Shown: positions 26,191-34,996 of the stretch, piece by piece
How the letters are laid out: the number at the start of each line of letters is the position of its first letter
Position numbering within the stretch: position 1 is the stretch's first letter
From: Hungatella_A sp034142505
GTDB taxonomy: Bacteria; Bacillota; Clostridia; Lachnospirales; Lachnospiraceae
NCBI GenBank assembly: GCA_034142505.1
Contig: JAWZDV010000092.1
Coordinates: forward strand, 92,631-156,630
Reading direction: 5' to 3'
Length of the DNA stretch: 64,000 nt
Notes under the pieces: generated by a model
Told to the model about the DNA's origin: nothing
The model's database searches: none
The model's input: the letters and a program-made list of their open reading frames with translations, nothing else
Made by a program: the position numbers and the translations under genes

Positions 26191-26761
26191 TTATTGATAC
26201 TGTTTTGCGGCTTCCTCACTGCTTTTCCACTGCCCTGTCCCGGCATCCCATCTCTGGAAATATTCCTCCTCTGAAATCATCGCCTTCCAGCTGTGTCCTT
26301 ATCTCCCTACGCTCCGGGCATGGAATAATGACATCCCCAACCCCAATATCCACCTGAAATGGCACCCGCACATTCTTGATGGAACCTGTAATCTGGGCAC
26401 TGACTCCATGGTATTTTTTCTCCAAAGCAATTGGTTTTGTTTTTCCCGCCTTCAGGATGACAAAATCATAATCCGTTGTTACCGTCAATATCTCCGCGAT
26501 AATCCTGTCCATCTCAGCCAAATCATTATTTAATCCCCGCATCAGAAAATCCACATCTACCGTAGCCCTGCTTTCAAAATTCGTTAAGGTGTAAATGAAC
26601 AGACCTCCCTTCAAGATAAAGTTCCCCGCATAGTTTGAACCTGCCAGCCTCCGCAAAAATTCTTCTTGAAAAAACAACTGCAGACACTGTTGATAACTGA
26701 TTCCTGAGATCTTTGCTTTATTCTTCAATTTCGCCAGAACTGATGCCGCCTGATCTGTCAT
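26191..26761 (-). pseudogene. AbiEii-type nucleotidyltransferase toxin, internally deleted
   Basis: The open frame (26216-26761 from the ATG) encodes about 181 residues of an AbiEii/AbiGii nucleotidyltransferase, the toxin of type IV toxin-antitoxin systems. The active-site region is present ('FILKGGLFIYTLTNF' then 'ATVDVDFLMRG', with the GG...DxD pattern), followed by 'IPFQVDIGVGDVIIP'-like sequence. Intact members are nearly 300 residues with a conserved helical C-terminal half. Here that half is missing: after 'IRTQLEG' the frame runs into an unrelated tail. Another frame (26191-26280) continues MISEEEYFQRWDAGTGQW and ends exactly at the terminator, which looks like the true C-terminus. 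An internal deletion of roughly 100 codons with a frame change explains this. Toxin activity is probably lost. Confidence 0.75.
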
Positions 26762-27360
26762 CACAACCACACTCCAATCAAATCCTTTGCAACTTTGCTC
26801 ACCCGCAGGGCTTTGCTATATGCCAGCAGTCTTGGGATACTCTTAGCAGGGTCTCTCACATAGCATTGAATTGCTTGATGAAAGGTCTCTCTATCCATCT
26901 TGTTGCGATATCGCAGACAGTCACAAATAACCCGTTCCTTATCGTAAATCTTTACCGGATGTCCATCTACCGTCCCCTCGTTCAGCCCTAGATTCAAAAG
27001 AGACGGTTCCACATAATATGGCTTTACAAAGGGATAATCCAAATGAAACCGCGACTTCCCGGAATCCTTGCTGACAGCAAGATGCCACTCGCCCGGAATG
27101 CGGTCACTGTATCCATAATAGCGAAGAGCGCTGTCCATACAAAGAATCCCATCCGGATAAAGACGGGTAATCGTACCTGCCTCGCTAAAATCTTCCGGAT
27201 CAATCCACTGATAATAACCGGGGCGAACCTTTTCTACGCAGCCCTCCTGAATCAGACGCTGAAGCTTTCTATAAAAAATCTTCTCTTTATCCAGTTCCCC
27301 CGCCCGCATTATTCCTCCGTATCGCTCAAAAATCTCTTTACATTGAGTTACATCATACAT
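26761..27360 (-). CDS. AbiEi-type antitoxin / regulator
   Basis: A 199-residue protein of the AbiEi family: an N-terminal winged helix ('IFERYGGIMRAGELDKEKIFYRKLQRLIQEGCVEKVRPGYYQW', about residues 10-55), then the AbiEi C-terminal domain with 'GILCMDSALRYYGYSDRIPGEWHLAV' and 'VKIYDKERVICDCLRYRNKM'. AbiEi represses its own operon and neutralises the AbiEii toxin. The ATG at 27360 has AAGGAG at eight bases; the GTG at 27369 is too close to that site. The stop overlaps the next start as TGATG, the classical coupling of this pair. The antitoxin looks intact though its toxin is broken. Confidence 0.88.
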   Translation of the reverse strand: MYDVTQCKEIFERYGGIMRAGELDKEKIFYRKLQRLIQEGCVEKVRPGYYQWIDPEDFSEAGTITRLYPDGILCMDSALRYYGYSDRIPGEWHLAVSKDSGKSRFHLDYPFVKPYYVEPSLLNLGLNEGTVDGHPVKIYDKERVICDCLRYRNKMDRETFHQAIQCYVRDPAKSIPRLLAYSKALRVSKVAKDLIGVWL

Positions 27361-27381
27361 TCCACTCACTCCTTCCTAAAT

Positions 27382-27394
27382 TTAATTCAATTAA
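27382..27394. promoter_or_regulatory. Palindrome upstream of abiEi
   Basis: TTAATTCAATTAA is a perfect 13-bp palindrome 22 bp before the abiEi ATG. AbiEi-type regulators bind inverted repeats in their own promoters, so this is a possible operator, but such AT-rich palindromes also arise by chance. Confidence 0.35.
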
Positions 27395-27523
27395 TACATA
27401 TAAGCGGACATATTCATGTATTTTCATGACTCTTAATTTTAACCACCTCATCATTTCCACTTTATCCCATCATCCACCTATGCTAAAATAAAGGTATCTA
27501 CTCAAAATCAGGAGGACATTTGA

Positions 27524-28930
27524 ATGGGACTGAGACATGAAATTGCCGCCCACCGGGCCTGGCGGGCGGGGGTGGCGCATACGACGTTGAATCCGGAAGG
27601 CCCCGGATGCGTCCGGATTCACTTAATTCCGCCGAAATGGGCGCCATTTGCCCACAATCCCTATGTGATGATATTGAACGGTTATTATATACTGCCGCTT
27701 GGGTATTCCTGGGCCATACTGCTGGAACGTTTTATACACGAGGTCAATCAATATGAAGGGCGCCCCATGACACCGGAGGATATGGAACAAGTCATGTCCC
27801 GGGCAGCCGCCAGCACCCGGCGGGTCTACCCGGCCCCCAGGCAGCAGATTGCCGATGATCTGCGGGAAATGCTGACTCTCTTCTACGATGTCGCCCACGG
27901 CCAGGAACCCGGCGTGGACATCCCAGCCATGTCCCTCAGAAGCTATGCAAAGCACATGTCCGCCCCTCACCGGATGGATCTGATGATCAGTTCCATGGTA
28001 TCGGAAAACGGCCGGTGGAACTGCTGCCTCAAATGCCGCCACTGCTACGCTGCCGGCCAGCCGTCGGCCAGTGTGAAGGAGCTGTCCACCAGCCAGTGGA
28101 AAACCATCATAGACCACTGCAAACAAGCAGGGATTCCCCAGCTGACATTCACCGGCGGAGAACCCACGATGCGGGACGATTTGGTGGAACTGGTCAATTA
28201 TTCCCGCTGGTTTGTCACAAGACTCAACACCAACGGCTGCCGGCTGACGAAACCGCTCTGCGAAGCCCTGCGGGAAGCCAGCCTTGACAGTGTACAGATC
28301 ACGCTCTATTCCTCCGATCCGGACATCCACAACCGTCTCGTAGGAGCCGGGCTTCCACACACAGACGGCGGCTTTGAACAGACTGTGGCCGGTCTTTTCA
28401 ATGCCCTGGAAGCAGGTTTGAATGTCAGTGTCAACACTCCGCTCTGCCGGGACAATGAAGACTATCTATCGACCCTTCATTTCCTGCATGAACAAGGGGT
28501 TTTTTATGTCACCTGCTCCGGCCTGATTGAGACCGGCAATGCCTCCTCGGCTGCGTCCGTCTCCTCCCAGATTACCCTGGAGGAGATGGGAGAAATTCTG
28601 ACATCCGCCGCCGGGTTCTGCAAGGAGACAGGCATGGAGATCAGTTTCACCTCCCCCGGCCGGGCAGACCAGACACTCTTAAAGCAGCTAAATATCCCGG
28701 TTCCCATGTGCGGCGCCTGTCTCTCCAACATGGCTGTGGCTCCCGACGGGAATGTTGTTCCCTGCCAGAGCTGGCTGAGAGAAGGATATTCTCTTGGAAA
28801 CCTTTTAACGACTCCCTGGAAACAGATCTGGAATCATAAAACCTGTCAATCCATCCGCTCTATGACGGAAGAGGAAGCGCTTCTCTGCCCACTGAGGTTG
28901 GAGAAATTCTTGAACGGAGGTAGGCCTTAA
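27524..28930 (+). CDS. Radical SAM/SPASM domain enzyme coupled to Cys-rich partner
   Basis: A 468-residue radical SAM enzyme. The CX3CX2C cluster motif is in 'WNCCLKCRHCYAAG' (about residues 164-177), followed by 'LTFTGGEPTMRDDLVELV' for SAM binding. The C-terminal SPASM-like region has 'CGACLSNMAVAPDGNVVPC' and further Cys residues near the end, which should hold auxiliary Fe-S clusters. About 150 N-terminal residues lie before the radical SAM domain and could serve substrate recognition. SPASM enzymes typically modify peptides or proteins. AGGAGG lies eight bases before the ATG. The stop overlaps the next start as TAATG, so its substrate is probably the Cys-Ala repeat tail of that product. 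The exact chemistry (thioether or another crosslink) is inferred. Confidence 0.9.
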   Translation: MGLRHEIAAHRAWRAGVAHTTLNPEGPGCVRIHLIPPKWAPFAHNPYVMILNGYYILPLGYSWAILLERFIHEVNQYEGRPMTPEDMEQVMSRAAASTRRVYPAPRQQIADDLREMLTLFYDVAHGQEPGVDIPAMSLRSYAKHMSAPHRMDLMISSMVSENGRWNCCLKCRHCYAAGQPSASVKELSTSQWKTIIDHCKQAGIPQLTFTGGEPTMRDDLVELVNYSRWFVTRLNTNGCRLTKPLCEALREASLDSVQITLYSSDPDIHNRLVGAGLPHTDGGFEQTVAGLFNALEAGLNVSVNTPLCRDNEDYLSTLHFLHEQGVFYVTCSGLIETGNASSAASVSSQITLEEMGEILTSAAGFCKETGMEISFTSPGRADQTLLKQLNIPVPMCGACLSNMAVAPDGNVVPCQSWLREGYSLGNLLTTPWKQIWNHKTCQSIRSMTEEEALLCPLRLEKFLNGGRP

Positions 28931-29916
28931 TGGACGACACTTTAGAGAAAAAAGAAGAGCAAAAGAAAAAACTAACCCGTTTTCTTTTGGTAACCGCCAT
29001 AGGAATAGTCATCCTGCTGCTTTATCTGATTATATCCACGCGCCCTCTGGATGAGATTCAAAACTACGAGGTGGAGGTGACCCCGCTGCCAAAAGGCGCG
29101 GTGGAAATCACCTATCGCTACGATTGGAAGGTATTAAATGATTCCAAGGAAGGCCCCCTTGAGTGGGTGAAGCTTGGCATGGCCAACTATGACTACGGTC
29201 TTGTGGAATATGGCGGCGCCATCACAGGCCGCCATTACGGCTCCGATGCCTATTCCAACGACGGCCCCTACGCCTGTTTTGACCTTAACCGGCCCTATTA
29301 TAAAGGAGAAACCGCTTCCTTCTGGTTCACCGTGACCCAGAGCAGCTTAATGTGCAGCAACCCCGATCAGCCGGACCAGCCATTTTTTGATTTCACCCCC
29401 GGCTGGTTTGACCATATCACAGTCAAACACTACAAATTCATCTGGAATAATCCGGCCGCTCCAACTGACCACAACGCCGACCGGGAGATGGGTGATGCCC
29501 TGATCTGGGAGGGCACTCTCTCCCCCGGCAAAAAGCGGAATATGAAGGTCAGTTACAACATTAACGATTTTGACTCCCCTTACCTCGTGGAATGGTCCAA
29601 GCCCTATGACAATGGTGGCGGGGACAGCGGCATTGACGGCAGTGTCGTGTTCATTATCATCATCGCTACCGGTTATTTCGGCTACCAGCTTGCTTGGGGA
29701 AAAAGTTCTTACGACAACGGCCGCGGCTATGGCGGAGGCATTCACAATTATCACCACACGGGAGGCCGGGGCGGCGGCGGTTGTGCCTGCGCCTGTGCCT
29801 GTGCCGGATGCGCCTGTGCCTGCGCCTGCGCCGGAGGCGGCCGGGCAGGCTGCAGCCAGAAGGATTTTTACAACTCCATTCATGTTCCAAAAGAAATTCC
29901 AATCCAAAAACAGTAA
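28930..29916 (+). CDS. Membrane protein with Cys-Ala repeat tail, probable radical SAM target
   Basis: I do not recognise a named family. The 328-residue protein has a charged N-terminus, a first membrane span (about 17-37), an extracytoplasmic domain (about 40-232, beta-rich by eye with many Tyr and Trp), a second span ('GSVVFIIIIATGYFGYQLAW', about 236-255) and a Gly/Tyr/His-rich stretch leading to two 9-residue repeats CACACACAG (residues 285-302), then GGRAGC. This gives nine cysteines at 285, 287, 289, 291, 294, 296, 298, 300 and 308. With N-in topology the tail faces the cytoplasm, where the coupled radical SAM enzyme can reach it. A metal-binding or thioether-crosslinked tail is possible. 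Function unknown. Confidence 0.8.
   Translation: MDDTLEKKEEQKKKLTRFLLVTAIGIVILLLYLIISTRPLDEIQNYEVEVTPLPKGAVEITYRYDWKVLNDSKEGPLEWVKLGMANYDYGLVEYGGAITGRHYGSDAYSNDGPYACFDLNRPYYKGETASFWFTVTQSSLMCSNPDQPDQPFFDFTPGWFDHITVKHYKFIWNNPAAPTDHNADREMGDALIWEGTLSPGKKRNMKVSYNINDFDSPYLVEWSKPYDNGGGDSGIDGSVVFIIIIATGYFGYQLAWGKSSYDNGRGYGGGIHNYHHTGGRGGGGCACACACAGCACACACAGGGRAGCSQKDFYNSIHVPKEIPIQKQ
29782..29835 (+). repeat. Two 27-bp tandem units encoding CACACACAG twice
   Basis: Unit 1 is 29782-29808 and unit 2 is 29809-29835. They differ at four positions, all the third base of a Cys codon (TGT versus TGC), so the encoded peptide is identical. Ala is always GCC and Gly is GGA in both. Confidence 0.9.
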
Positions 29917-29924
29917 CACAACAA

Positions 29925-29949
29925 GGGCAGGTGATTCGTTCACCTGCCC
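29925..29949. terminator. Terminator between Cys-rich gene and argH
   Basis: GGGCAGGTGA (29925-29934) pairs with TCACCTGCCC (29940-29949) around a 5-base loop between two convergent genes. The plus side is followed by a loosely T-rich stretch (TGTCCTGTCTTTGATTCTTT). Confidence 0.75.
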
Positions 29950-29968
29950 CTGTCCTGTCTTTGATTCT

Positions 29969-31342
29969 TTAATCGTCTAACTGGCCCTTATAAATCTCAA
30001 TCACCCGCCGCATCGCTTCCTGCCCCGGCGCTCCGATTGTCATGCGCTTTTTCACACAGTTCTCCATGCTGATGGCCTCATAAATATCGCTCTCAAACAC
30101 CGGACTGATGGCCTGGAACTCCTCCAGCGACATATCATCCAGCGCCATATTTTTCCCGATGCAGTACAGCACCAGCTGCCCCACAATCCCATGGGCATCC
30201 CGGAACGGTACTCCATGATTCACCAGATAATCCGCGGCGTCCGTCGCATTGGTAAATCCGTTTTTCGCACTGTTCTCCATCACGTCATTGCAAAAAGACA
30301 TGGTGGAAATCATACCCGTAAATAACGCCAGACATCCCTTCACCGTATCAATAGCGTCAAACGTCAGCTCCTTATCCTCCTGCATATCTTTATTATAAGC
30401 CAGCGGGATTCCCTTCATCGTAGTCAGAATCGACACCAGCGCCCCGTACACCCGGCCTGTCTTTCCTCTCACCAGTTCCGCAATATCCGGATTTTTCTTC
30501 TGCGGCATAATGCTGCTGCCCGTCGAGTACGCGTCGTCAATCTCCACAAATTGATACTCATTGGTATTCCAGATGATAATTTCCTCACAGAACCGGCTTA
30601 AATGCATGGAGATGGTAGAAAGAGCGCTTAAAAGCTCAATCACATAATCCCGGTCCGACACCGAATCCATACTGTTTAACGTAGGCCCCTGAAATCCCAG
30701 CAGCTGCGCCGTATACTCCCGGTCCAGCGGATAGGTGGTCCCGGCCAATGCCCCGGCTCCAAGAGGACAGTAATTCATCCGTTTTTTTAAATCAGAGAGC
30801 CTGGAACGGTCTCTGGAGAACATCTCGAAATAAGCACCCACATGATGGGCCAGGGTAACCGGCTGCGCCTTCTGAAGATGGGTGAAGCCCGGCATATAGG
30901 TCTCAACATTCTCCTCCATGATTCCCAGCAGTGCTTTTAAAAGCTTCTTGATCAGCCCGTCAATCTCATCAATTTCATCCCGGCAGTACAGCTTCATATC
31001 GAGAGCTACCTGGTCATTTCTGCTGCGCCCCGTGTGGAGGCGTTTCCCCGCCTCGCCGATCCGCGCAATTAAGTTGGCTTCCACAAAGGAATGAATATCC
31101 TCATGCTCCTTCGTAAACTCCAGCCGTCCTTCCTCCAAGTCCTCCTTGATGCCCTGAAGTCCCTCAATAATCGCGATCTTATCCTCGTTGGACACAATCC
31201 CCTGTTTTGCCAGCATCGTCACATGGGCAATGCTGCCGTCAATATCCTGATGATAAAATTTCTGGTCAAATGACAGCGATTCATTAAAATTGTGCACCAG
31301 CTGATTCGTTTCTTTTGTGAAGCGTCCGCCCCATAATTTCAT
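29969..31342 (-). CDS. argH: Argininosuccinate lyase
   Basis: A 457-residue lyase that splits argininosuccinate to arginine and fumarate, last step of the pathway. The family signature with the catalytic serine loop is 'GSSIMPQKKNPDIAELVRGK'; 'TGRSRNDQVALDMKLYCRD' and 'TQLQKAQPVTLAHH'-like sequence (here FTHLQKAQPVTLAHH) are also present. Length is normal. AAGGAGATAACA lies before the ATG. It is separated from argG and from the argC unit by the AbiE remnant and the radical SAM pair, and is transcribed alone or with the upstream YfhO gene (39-bp gap). Confidence 0.97.
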   Translation of the reverse strand: MKLWGGRFTKETNQLVHNFNESLSFDQKFYHQDIDGSIAHVTMLAKQGIVSNEDKIAIIEGLQGIKEDLEEGRLEFTKEHEDIHSFVEANLIARIGEAGKRLHTGRSRNDQVALDMKLYCRDEIDEIDGLIKKLLKALLGIMEENVETYMPGFTHLQKAQPVTLAHHVGAYFEMFSRDRSRLSDLKKRMNYCPLGAGALAGTTYPLDREYTAQLLGFQGPTLNSMDSVSDRDYVIELLSALSTISMHLSRFCEEIIIWNTNEYQFVEIDDAYSTGSSIMPQKKNPDIAELVRGKTGRVYGALVSILTTMKGIPLAYNKDMQEDKELTFDAIDTVKGCLALFTGMISTMSFCNDVMENSAKNGFTNATDAADYLVNHGVPFRDAHGIVGQLVLYCIGKNMALDDMSLEEFQAISPVFESDIYEAISMENCVKKRMTIGAPGQEAMRRVIEIYKGQLDD

Positions 31343-31381
31343 ATTGTTATCTCCTTGCCTGCTTGTTTTTTCTTTTGCTTA

Positions 31382-34300
31382 TTACTCCGTTTTTTTGTCC
31401 TGTTCTTCCTCCGCCTCCAGTTCATATTCCAGTTCCTCGAACTCCTGTATCAGCGCTATGTCATCCTCATCGGGAAAGGAATCCCCGTCATCGGACATCT
31501 CATCCATATCGCCGGTCCCTTCCTGCTCCTCTTTTAAATCGGCCTCATACTCTTCCTCTTCCCGCCTCATCCGCTCCAGCAGATAACGGGTAATCGTCAC
31601 AATGATCAGGAAAAGAATACAGCCTGCTGTGATATAGAATCCGGTCCGCAGCCCCTCCGGCTCATATTCCAGTACCACCGTGTGGGTGCCCTCCGACAGG
31701 CTGACGCCCATAAACGCCCCAAACATTTTTCTTGGCATCCGTCTGGAACCGTCCACCATAATCGTCCATCCCTTGTCATAGGGCACACTGGTGTACAAAA
31801 GCCCCGGCTTCTCCACGGTGACAACCCCTTCAATCCGTTCATCCGTCCAGCCGGTCACCGTCATAGGATACCGATTTAGAATTTCATACACGGACCGAAG
31901 CCCCTGATTGTTGAACAGATACGTCCGAACCGTCAGGTCCTGCCCCTCTTTTGCCGTCTTGATCACCACTTCCTGTCCGGCCTGACAGTACCCCATCTCC
32001 ACCAGGAATCCTCTGTCCACATTCTTAAAGGTCTTGGAATCTTCCCCTTTGGTGACGGTAATCTCATCAATCTTGCGGTTAGCCACGTAAGCGTAATACT
32101 CACCGGAAGTCTCCGGCGTAAACCGGTACGTGTCGCCTTTGGTTTCCCCATGGGCTTCCACCAGCACCTGCTCGGCCCCGATCACATTGCACAGATCGTT
32201 CTGCACCTCCGCCGGATTGCCCAGATCCATCTGCCAGTTATTTTCCATCTGCTCGTCCACCACAAACCCCAGCGGCAGGGTGAAATTCCGCTCATACAGG
32301 TAAGTGTCGCCCGACTGCCCCTTGAAGGTCAGCAGTTCATCGTCATTTGACTGTTCCGAGTAAAGTCCATATTTCACAGAAAACAAAGAATCCACCAGCG
32401 GCGTACTGCCGGTAATACTGTACGCGTTGGTATTGCCCTCACAGCCCATCATCTTGAAAAAGGAAGTCAGGCTGGAGTTGGCCGTGGAGGAGAACAGGGA
32501 TACCGACGGGAAGTTCATCCATGCCCCATCGTTCTTCGTCTTTCTCGTCACCTTCTCCACCCGGTAAAAGGTATCGGCGGGACGAATCAGCTCCATCAGA
32601 TTCTCCACATCCGCATTGTCGTCCATATAATTGGTTCTGCTGGTGGTCGTCACGCTGGTCACCGTGGTGTTCACCGCCGATTCCACAGCCACCACCGCCA
32701 AAACAATCACCACCAGGATATTGGAATTCACCTTTTTATGTTTATACAGGTACAAAATCCCCGCATAAATCGCCAGGAAAATGATGGCCACATAGTATAC
32801 ATAGTATTTAAAATGCTCCTGTTCCACCAGCTTCTCCGCCAGGATCACAAAGGTGACCGCCCCGAAGAATGCAATCACAATCGACTTCCACGAGATATCC
32901 TTCAGATTCCGGTAGGCCTGATAACACATAAACAGCACCAGGAAAATGTAGATAAAGGACTGCCTGCACGGCAGACTGTTGGGGTAATGGAACCCGTGCC
33001 AGATAAAGTTCAGCAGATTCAGGGAAAAGCTGGCATAGAAAAACAGCAGCATCCCGCAGTACATCACCTTCTCCCGCACCGATATCTTTTTACACACCAG
33101 ATATAGCAGCATAAAGAGGAATACCGCCACGCCGCAGTAAATATTGGGCCAGTGGTCCAGACCGATCTCCACCTCCACATTGCCCATATGTCTGGCAATC
33201 ATATCAAAAATAGAGAAGTAGGAGGTCACGGTTTTCGGGAAATTAAAATTGCCGGAAGCCGTCGTCTGGAGGGCATAGACCTCGGGCAGCAGCACCACCG
33301 CCGCCAGTCCGCCGGCCACCAGGGAGTAAATACCGAAATGGACAATATTCCAGGCGTAATCCACAATGGATTTCTTCTCCAGAATCAGCAGCACCACAAA
33401 ATACAGCACCATAAAGATGCAGATCATAATTGATATATAATAATTAGAAAGTATCGACATGCCAAGAGCGGTGCAGTACAGGAGGCATTTTCTCTCTTTC
33501 ACTAACATTTCCAGGCCCAGCATAATCAGCGGGAACAGTAAAATGCAGTCCAGCCACATGATATTCCAGCTGTACGCCGCCATATATCCTGACAGCGCGT
33601 AAAAAATGCCGAAAAACGCCACGCCGAAGTCTGAGGTATTGCAGTGTTTCCTCAGATAATAAGCGAATGTCAGCCCGCACAGACCAATCTTCAACACGAT
33701 GGAATAGGTCATAAACTCGATAATCAGGTTTTTCGGACAAAGAATCAACAGCCAGTTCAACGGACTGGCCAGATAATAGGCATAGAGGGCCGAGAAATTG
33801 ACTCCCATACCGATATCCCAGCTGTACAGCAGGCTTCCGCCATGAGTCAGCTTGTACTGAAACTCAGAAAAGAACGGCGCGTACTGGTGGTACATATCCG
33901 TCCGCAGAAAACTCTCCTCCCCAAATGGAAATATCCCACGCTGGGCAAAAATAATAATCATCACCACAACCGGCACCACAAACGCCGCGATCAGCCCGTC
34001 CGCCGGCCGGATATAATTCTTTTTATGCCACGTTTTCCCATATTTGCCCTGGGACTTTGGCGGTTCCTCCACCTCTTCCAGATCGTAAATATCAACCGGA
34101 CCGTTTTCTTCCTCCGTCTGCACGGCGTCATAGAAAAACTCTTCCCTGTCCGGCTGCCGTGGTCCGGCCTGCCCCTTCGGCACTTCCATCTCTTCCGGCT
34201 CCGATTCCACTTCCCGGTTTTCCTGCATCACCGGCTCCTCCAAAACCACGGTTTCGCCGGTCCCGGTCTCCTCCTCCTGCATCACGGATTCGTCCTCAAG

Positions 34301-34456
34301 CTCCATTTGAACCGCTTCTGCTTCTTCCTCATATTCCGGAACAAGCTCCTCGTTATGTTTATCATCTCCGGTCTCATCGCCCACAGAAGCTCTCGGCTGA
34401 TTCAGCAGCTCTTCCAGTTCCTCCGAAATTCTCCTGGCCTCATCACGTTCCATACT
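31382..34456 (-). CDS. YfhO family multi-pass membrane protein
   Basis: A 1024-residue protein of the YfhO family, large membrane proteins with a GT-C-like layout that help glycosylate lipoteichoic acid or similar polymers in Firmicutes. An acidic cytoplasmic N-terminus (about residues 1-150, rich in Glu) is followed by about 12 membrane segments, including 'RTDMYHQYAPFFSEFQYKL' in a loop with likely catalytic Asp. Then comes a large extracytoplasmic domain, a final span and another very acidic tail. The start is placed at the ATG at 34456 with GAGGAAGA; an alternative at 34474 is possible. It overlaps the GtrA gene by 14 bp, so the two are coupled. Confidence 0.88.
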   Translation of the reverse strand, partial: SMERDEARRISEELEELLNQPRASVGDETGDDKHNEELVPEYEEEAEAVQMELEDESVMQEEETGTGETVVLEEPVMQENREVESEPEEMEVPKGQAGPRQPDREEFFYDAVQTEEENGPVDIYDLEEVEEPPKSQGKYGKTWHKKNYIRPADGLIAAFVVPVVVMIIIFAQRGIFPFGEESFLRTDMYHQYAPFFSEFQYKLTHGGSLLYSWDIGMGVNFSALYAYYLASPLNWLLILCPKNLIIEFMTYSIVLKIGLCGLTFAYYLRKHCNTSDFGVAFFGIFYALSGYMAAYSWNIMWLDCILLFPLIMLGLEMLVKERKCLLYCTALGMSILSNYYISIMICIFMVLYFVVLLILEKKSIVDYAWNIVHFGIYSLVAGGLAAVVLLPEVYALQTTASGNFNFPKTVTSYFSIFDMIARHMGNVEVEIGLDHWPNIYCGVAVFLFMLLYLVCKKISVREKVMYCGMLLFFYASFSLNLLNFIWHGFHYPNSLPCRQSFIYIFLVLFMCYQAYRNLKDISWKSIVIAFFGAVTFVILAEKLVEQEHFKYYVYYVAIIFLAIYAGILYLYKHKKVNSNILVVIVLAVVAVESAVNTTVTSVTTTSRTNYMDDNADVENLMELIRPADTFYRVEKVTRKTKNDGAWMNFPSVSLFSSTANSSLTSFFKMMGCEGNTNAYSITGSTPLVDSLFSVKYGLYSEQSNDDELLTFKGQSGDTYLYERNFTLPLGFVVDEQMENNWQMDLGNPAEVQNDLCNVIGAEQVLVEAHGETKGDTYRFTPETSGEYYAYVANRKIDEITVTKGEDSKTFKNVDRGFLVEMGYCQAGQEVVIKTAKEGQDLTVRTYLFNNQGLRSVYEILNRYPMTVTGWTDERIEGVVTVEKPGLLYTSVPYDKGWTIMVDGSRRMPRKMFGAFMGVSLSEGTHTVVLEYEPEGLRTGFYITAGCILFLIIVTITRYLLERMRREEEEYEADLKEEQEGTGDMDEMSDDGDSFPDEDDIALIQEFEELEYELEAEEEQDKKTE

Positions 34457-34883
34457 GTTCTTCCTCGCCATCATGATTTTTCTTAAATATAAACAGTTTA
34501 CTGAAAATGTAGTTCAGCACCAGCGAAATCGCCGACACAACCAACTTTCCCAAAAATTCATTCAAATGCAGGCAGTCCACCATCACAATCATAGCCACCA
34601 TCGTAAAAATCCCTGTGGCCGCCCGGCATCCCACAAACGATACAAACTCCTTCCACAGAAGATTCAGACTGAGACTCCGGCTCTGAAACACAAACAGTTT
34701 ATTGGTGACAAACGCAAACAGCACCGCCGCGCACCAGCTGACCGCCGTTGACACCCGGTAATCCATCCCAAGCTTCCAGCAGATCGTATAAACCACCCAG
34801 TCCACCAGCGTCGTCAACACGCCAAATATAATATAACTCACCGACTCCCGGTTCACCAGCCGGCTCCAATATTTATCAATCAC
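34443..34883 (-). CDS. GtrA family membrane protein
   Basis: A 146-residue protein with four membrane segments and the GtrA pattern 'YIIFGVLTTLVDWVVYTICW', '...WCAAVLFAFVTNKLFVFQ' and 'LVSAISLVLNYIFSKLFIFKK'. GtrA proteins are thought to move polyprenyl-linked sugars across the membrane. This fits the coupled YfhO gene, since the pair could supply and use a lipid-linked sugar donor for cell-surface glycosylation. I place the start at GTG 34883, with GGGAGA upstream; a TTG at 34907 is in frame but has no site. A consensus promoter lies just upstream. Confidence 0.85.
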   Translation of the reverse strand: MIDKYWSRLVNRESVSYIIFGVLTTLVDWVVYTICWKLGMDYRVSTAVSWCAAVLFAFVTNKLFVFQSRSLSLNLLWKEFVSFVGCRAATGIFTMVAMIVMVDCLHLNEFLGKLVVSAISLVLNYIFSKLFIFKKNHDGEEEQYGT

Positions 34884-34932
34884 GGTATTCTCCCATATTC
34901 TTTCCAATTTTCATATATTTTTATTCTATTGT

Positions 34933-34961
34933 ATTATATCCGCGCCCCTAGGTAAAGTCAA
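34933..34961 (-). promoter_or_regulatory. Promoter of the gtrA-yfhO unit
   Basis: On the minus strand TTGACT (complement of 34956-34961) and TATAAT (complement of 34933-34938) have a 17-bp spacer. Confidence 0.8.
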
Positions 34962-34996
34962 GCCGCCGCTGCTTCTTTGGGCGTTTCCTGACATGG

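Noticed and set aside
27623..28360. 245-codon minus-strand frame opposite the radical SAM gene
   Set aside because: Antisense to a gene with a full set of motifs; no ribosome binding site.
28930..29916. Cys-rich product as a bacteriocin precursor
   Set aside because: The protein is 328 residues with two membrane spans, and no leader-peptide cleavage motif, peptidase or exporter is adjacent, so a classical secreted peptide is unlikely.
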